A DNA stretch of 16,745 bases from Bradyrhizobiaceae bacterium. GTDB lineage: Bacteria; Pseudomonadota; Alphaproteobacteria; Rhizobiales; Hyphomicrobiaceae. Below are positions 14,982 to 16,745 of the stretch, piece after piece. A program made the position numbers and the translations under genes. Position 1 is the first letter of the stretch. Each line of letters opens with the position of its first letter. The stretch is taken from the NCBI GenBank assembly GCA_947475855.1, contig CANJPN010000063.1, forward strand, positions 1 to 16,745, written 5' to 3'. The notes under the pieces were generated by a model. It saw only the letters and a list, made by a program, of their open reading frames with translations. It did not search any database and was not told the DNA's origin.

Positions 14982-15573
14982 GGGTGGGGCAGTCCTTTCA
15001 GTTGACTTCTGTATTCGTCGCTACTCACGGTTCCCAGCGAGTGGGGCAATCAGCTTGTAGGTCGGCTCGCGGTCGGATCGCAAGCGTTCTCGAAGGCCAC
15101 TGGCCGGGAGTGGGGGCTTTCGCTGTTCGGATTCCGGTGACGTGCGGCGTGCCTTGGGTCGCAGCCGGCTGCCACAATCTCATGCGGGCGCTCGCGCTTG
15201 GGTGCGGTCGGTGCACGGATGCGGAATTGGCACCTCGTGGGGAGAGCGAGCGGATTCGCTGCGCGAGCGGGGCATTTGCTTTGCACGTCGCTGCGGCCAG
15301 AGGCCGGATCACGACGTGCGGACCCCGCACCCATTGAGGGACCCTCGGGTCAGTGCCCGAGGGCAAGCGTATCCCTCAAACTCCCTCTATTTTTGGGGCT
15401 ATTTATACAGGAGCGGACCCGCACAGCTCGATGTTCTTGCCGCTACCGGCATGTCCGCTGTACGATCAATACAAGTCGCACCGAAGGTCTGCTCGAAGGC
15501 GGGACGTGACCCCGAGCCGACGAAGTGCACGCGCTCAACACCTGTGTGGCAAAAATGTCGAGCACTGGCGTCA
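14982..15573. other. Gene-poor region upstream of ppiD
   Basis: About 590 bases lie between the ppiD start and the transposase remnant. They hold the nested hairpin at 15334-15379, followed by a TATTTTT run (15389-15394) and a short A+T-rich stretch (GGCTATTTATACAGG, from 15397). The ppiD promoter should lie in the proximal part but no clear boxes are visible. Open frames crossing here on both strands show no domain and no ribosome binding site; some are antisense extensions of the transposase frame. Confidence 0.5.
15334..15379. repeat. Nested palindromic repeat, copy 2 of the CCCTCGGG element
   Basis: Outer arms TTGAGGGA (15334-15341) and TCCCTCAA (15372-15379) enclose inner arms CCCTCGGG (15342-15349) and CCCGAGGG (15356-15363) with loop TCAGTG. 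The outer and inner left arms are contiguous; on the right an 8-base bulge separates them. The inner element is shared with 11128-11153. A TATTTTT run follows at about ten bases, so it could also act as a terminator for plus-strand transcription. Confidence 0.75.
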
Positions 15574-16311
15574 TCACTTTGTGCACCGCAACTCTACGGT
15601 CGAAATGTGGCGCAGATCGCGTTGACACCGGGTCTCGTCGGCTTCCACCGTGCCTTCGATGCGCGTTGGCCGAACCTCGCCTGGCGCCTTGAGAAAGCGA
15701 TGCCGCCAGCGGAAAGCCGTGGTCAGATCGACGTCGAGGCGAGTGGTGACTTTTCGGAGCAATATGCCCTCGACAAGCGCCTGCGCATGACCGAGCCAAA
15801 GCTCACGCTTGTGCAATTGCGCCAGCGGCGTGCCAGTCAGCGCGTTGAACGTCCGGCCGCACGGCTTGCACAGATACCGCTGCAGCCCACTCGCCTTGTT
15901 CCACTTGATGACGCTGCTGCCCTGGCAATGCGGGCAAGTCGGCGCCAGGGCAAAGCGCGCTTCGAGGCCGGCGACCGACGTGACGCCCGCGTCGGCTGGC
16001 CCGGCCAGCGGAACCGATGCCCCGGCCAGGGACATTGCGCCAGCTGATGGAACTTCGGCCGCCGCATCACCGATTGCATCGCCAGGTCGAGATCGCGGCA
16101 CCGCCAGCCGGCCGCGCACAGTGGCATCCAACGTCACCAGTTGCGCCACCGAAAGGGCGCTGACGAAGCCCAGCAACTTCTGCAATGAATCGATCGCGAG
16201 ACTACCGCAGGCTTCTTGCCGATGTCCGTGGCAGACCCGCAACGCGCGCGCGAAATGCGCACAGTCGCGCTCGATCTGTCGCAACATCATCATCTTGCGG
16301 ATCTTCCCCAT
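15574..16311 (-). pseudogene. IS1595-family transposase, 3'-truncated remnant
   Basis: The frame encodes 245 residues. A zinc ribbon (Cys126, Cys129, Cys148, Cys151) is followed by G-R-T-F-N-A-L-T-G-T-P-L-A and then A-F-R-W-R-H-R-F-L, the typical N-terminal half of IS1595-family transposases of the ISXO2-like DDE group. V-E-A-D-E-T (222-227) contains the first catalytic aspartate. Recognisable sequence stops there, at about base 15631; the remaining 18 codons to the stop at 15574 do not resemble the family, and the rest of the DDE domain is missing. It should therefore be inactive. ATG 16311 lacks a clear ribosome binding site; the ATG triplets at codons 7-9, preceded by GGGGAAG, are alternatives. 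A long alanine/proline-rich linker (about 70-120) lies between N-terminus and zinc ribbon. I could not find terminal inverted repeats or a target duplication. Confidence 0.82.
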
Positions 16312-16434
16312 CGGAAATGCTGGGACTCACGTTAGCAGGGATGCATAGGATATAGTGGCCCACAAAAGCGCGGTGTGCTTCTCACCCGCACGACCAGCCT
16401 GTGGCGATGCCATGTAGCAGGGGCCTTGAATTTG

Positions 16435-16728
16435 ATGACCGCGACTTGGATCACTCGATTGCGCGGCACGATCGAGCGAAGAGCGAAACGGCTCCACGCC
16501 ATGTTTCACTTCAAGGTTTGGTATGGCATTGGCTTCGGCACCTGGATACACCTGCTCGGCTGTCACGGCCTCATGGCCTCGCCGGCGCAAATCCCAAGGA
16601 TCGTGCTGTTCACACTGATCAGCATCTTCAACTCCTTGGAGCCTCTTGCAAAACGCCGCAAGGCGGATCGGTTGCGGGTGGTCGGCGACCGTCGGCGGGG
16701 CGCCTTGTCGTTGCATGTGATTACATGA
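16435..16728 (+). CDS. Hypothetical protein, possibly the broken N-terminus of a sulfotransferase-like gene
   Basis: The frame from ATG 16435 to TGA 16726-16728 would encode 97 residues; AGGGG about ten bases upstream is a possible ribosome binding site. The frame is also open back to GTG 16375. The stretch with F-G-T-W-I-H-L-L, then I-P-R-I-V-L-F-T-L-I-S-I-F-N-S-L-E-P-L-A, followed by basic residues, recalls the amino-terminal part of bacterial membrane-associated sulfotransferases, in which a hydrophobic segment precedes a P-x-F-x-L-G-H-W-R-S-G-T-T nucleotide-binding motif. That motif is not found in any frame of the remaining bases, so if the resemblance is real the gene is interrupted. 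It lies just behind the transposase remnant, in decayed DNA. It may equally be non-coding; the opposite strand is also open over most of this stretch. Confidence 0.3.
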   Translation: MTATWITRLRGTIERRAKRLHAMFHFKVWYGIGFGTWIHLLGCHGLMASPAQIPRIVLFTLISIFNSLEPLAKRRKADRLRVVGDRRRGALSLHVIT

Positions 16729-16745
16729 CGCCCCTCACGCCGCAA

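Noticed and set aside
15025..15366. Minus-strand frame ending in L-I-A-P-L-A-G-N considered as a tpiA remnant
   Set aside because: Only a handful of residues recall the TpiA start, the orientation is unexpected, a stop follows at once, and nothing else matches.
15142..16047. Plus-strand frame of 301 codons over the transposase remnant
   Set aside because: It is antisense to the recognisable IS1595 zinc ribbon and helix-turn-helix region and has no domain of its own.
1..16745. tRNA, rRNA or CRISPR features
   Set aside because: No cloverleaf with a T-arm consensus, no rRNA-like sequence and no regularly spaced repeat array was seen on reading both strands.

Overview
The window is GC-rich DNA from an alphaproteobacterium, most likely of the order Hyphomicrobiales (Rhizobiales). 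The evidence is the ppiD-trpE gene pair, a tripartite tricarboxylate (TTT) transporter of the kind abundant in this group, and short GC-rich palindromic intergenic repeats with CCCTCTCCCC/GGGGAGAGGG arms. Taxonomy is inferred from gene content and from recalled homologues; no search was run.

Layout. Positions 1-768 hold the C-terminal part of a membrane transporter resembling bacterial ATP/ADP-translocase-like (Npt1/Npt2) MFS proteins. Positions 927-7303 form a carboxylate/acyl-CoA metabolism block: an enoyl-CoA hydratase resembling hydroxycinnamoyl-CoA hydratase/lyase (+), a class III CoA-transferase (+), the TTT membrane subunits TctA and TctB (-), then divergently a 3-hydroxyisobutyrate dehydrogenase and a type II haloacid dehalogenase (+), which form a tight two-gene unit. 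A strong terminator separates the hydratase from the CoA-transferase, and a bidirectional one lies between the convergent CoA-transferase and tctA. No TctC binding protein and no regulator gene are visible. The block could import and process small organic acids through CoA thioesters and hydroxy- or halo-acid intermediates, but the substrate cannot be read from the sequence.

Positions 7304-11273 look accessory. A 437-base spacer rich in hairpins is followed by one large minus-strand gene (7741-10737). It encodes a 998-residue membrane protein with five N-terminal membrane helices, a degenerate SUMF1/formylglycine-enzyme-like domain that topology places in the periplasm, a sixth helix, and a C-terminal cytoplasmic DUF2235 (Tle1-like) alpha/beta-hydrolase domain with Ser, Asp and His candidates. 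This is the most unusual gene here. Copies of the same palindromic repeat lie on both sides of it.

Positions 11274-14981 carry two core genes on the minus strand, ppiD then trpE (anthranilate synthase component I). The genes I would expect around them in this order, such as trpG after trpE, are not present. Positions 14982-16745 are decayed accessory DNA: a gene-poor stretch with a nested hairpin that shares a repeat core with the spacer beyond trpE, a 3'-truncated IS1595-family transposase, and a short reading frame of doubtful status that may be the broken start of a sulfotransferase-like gene.
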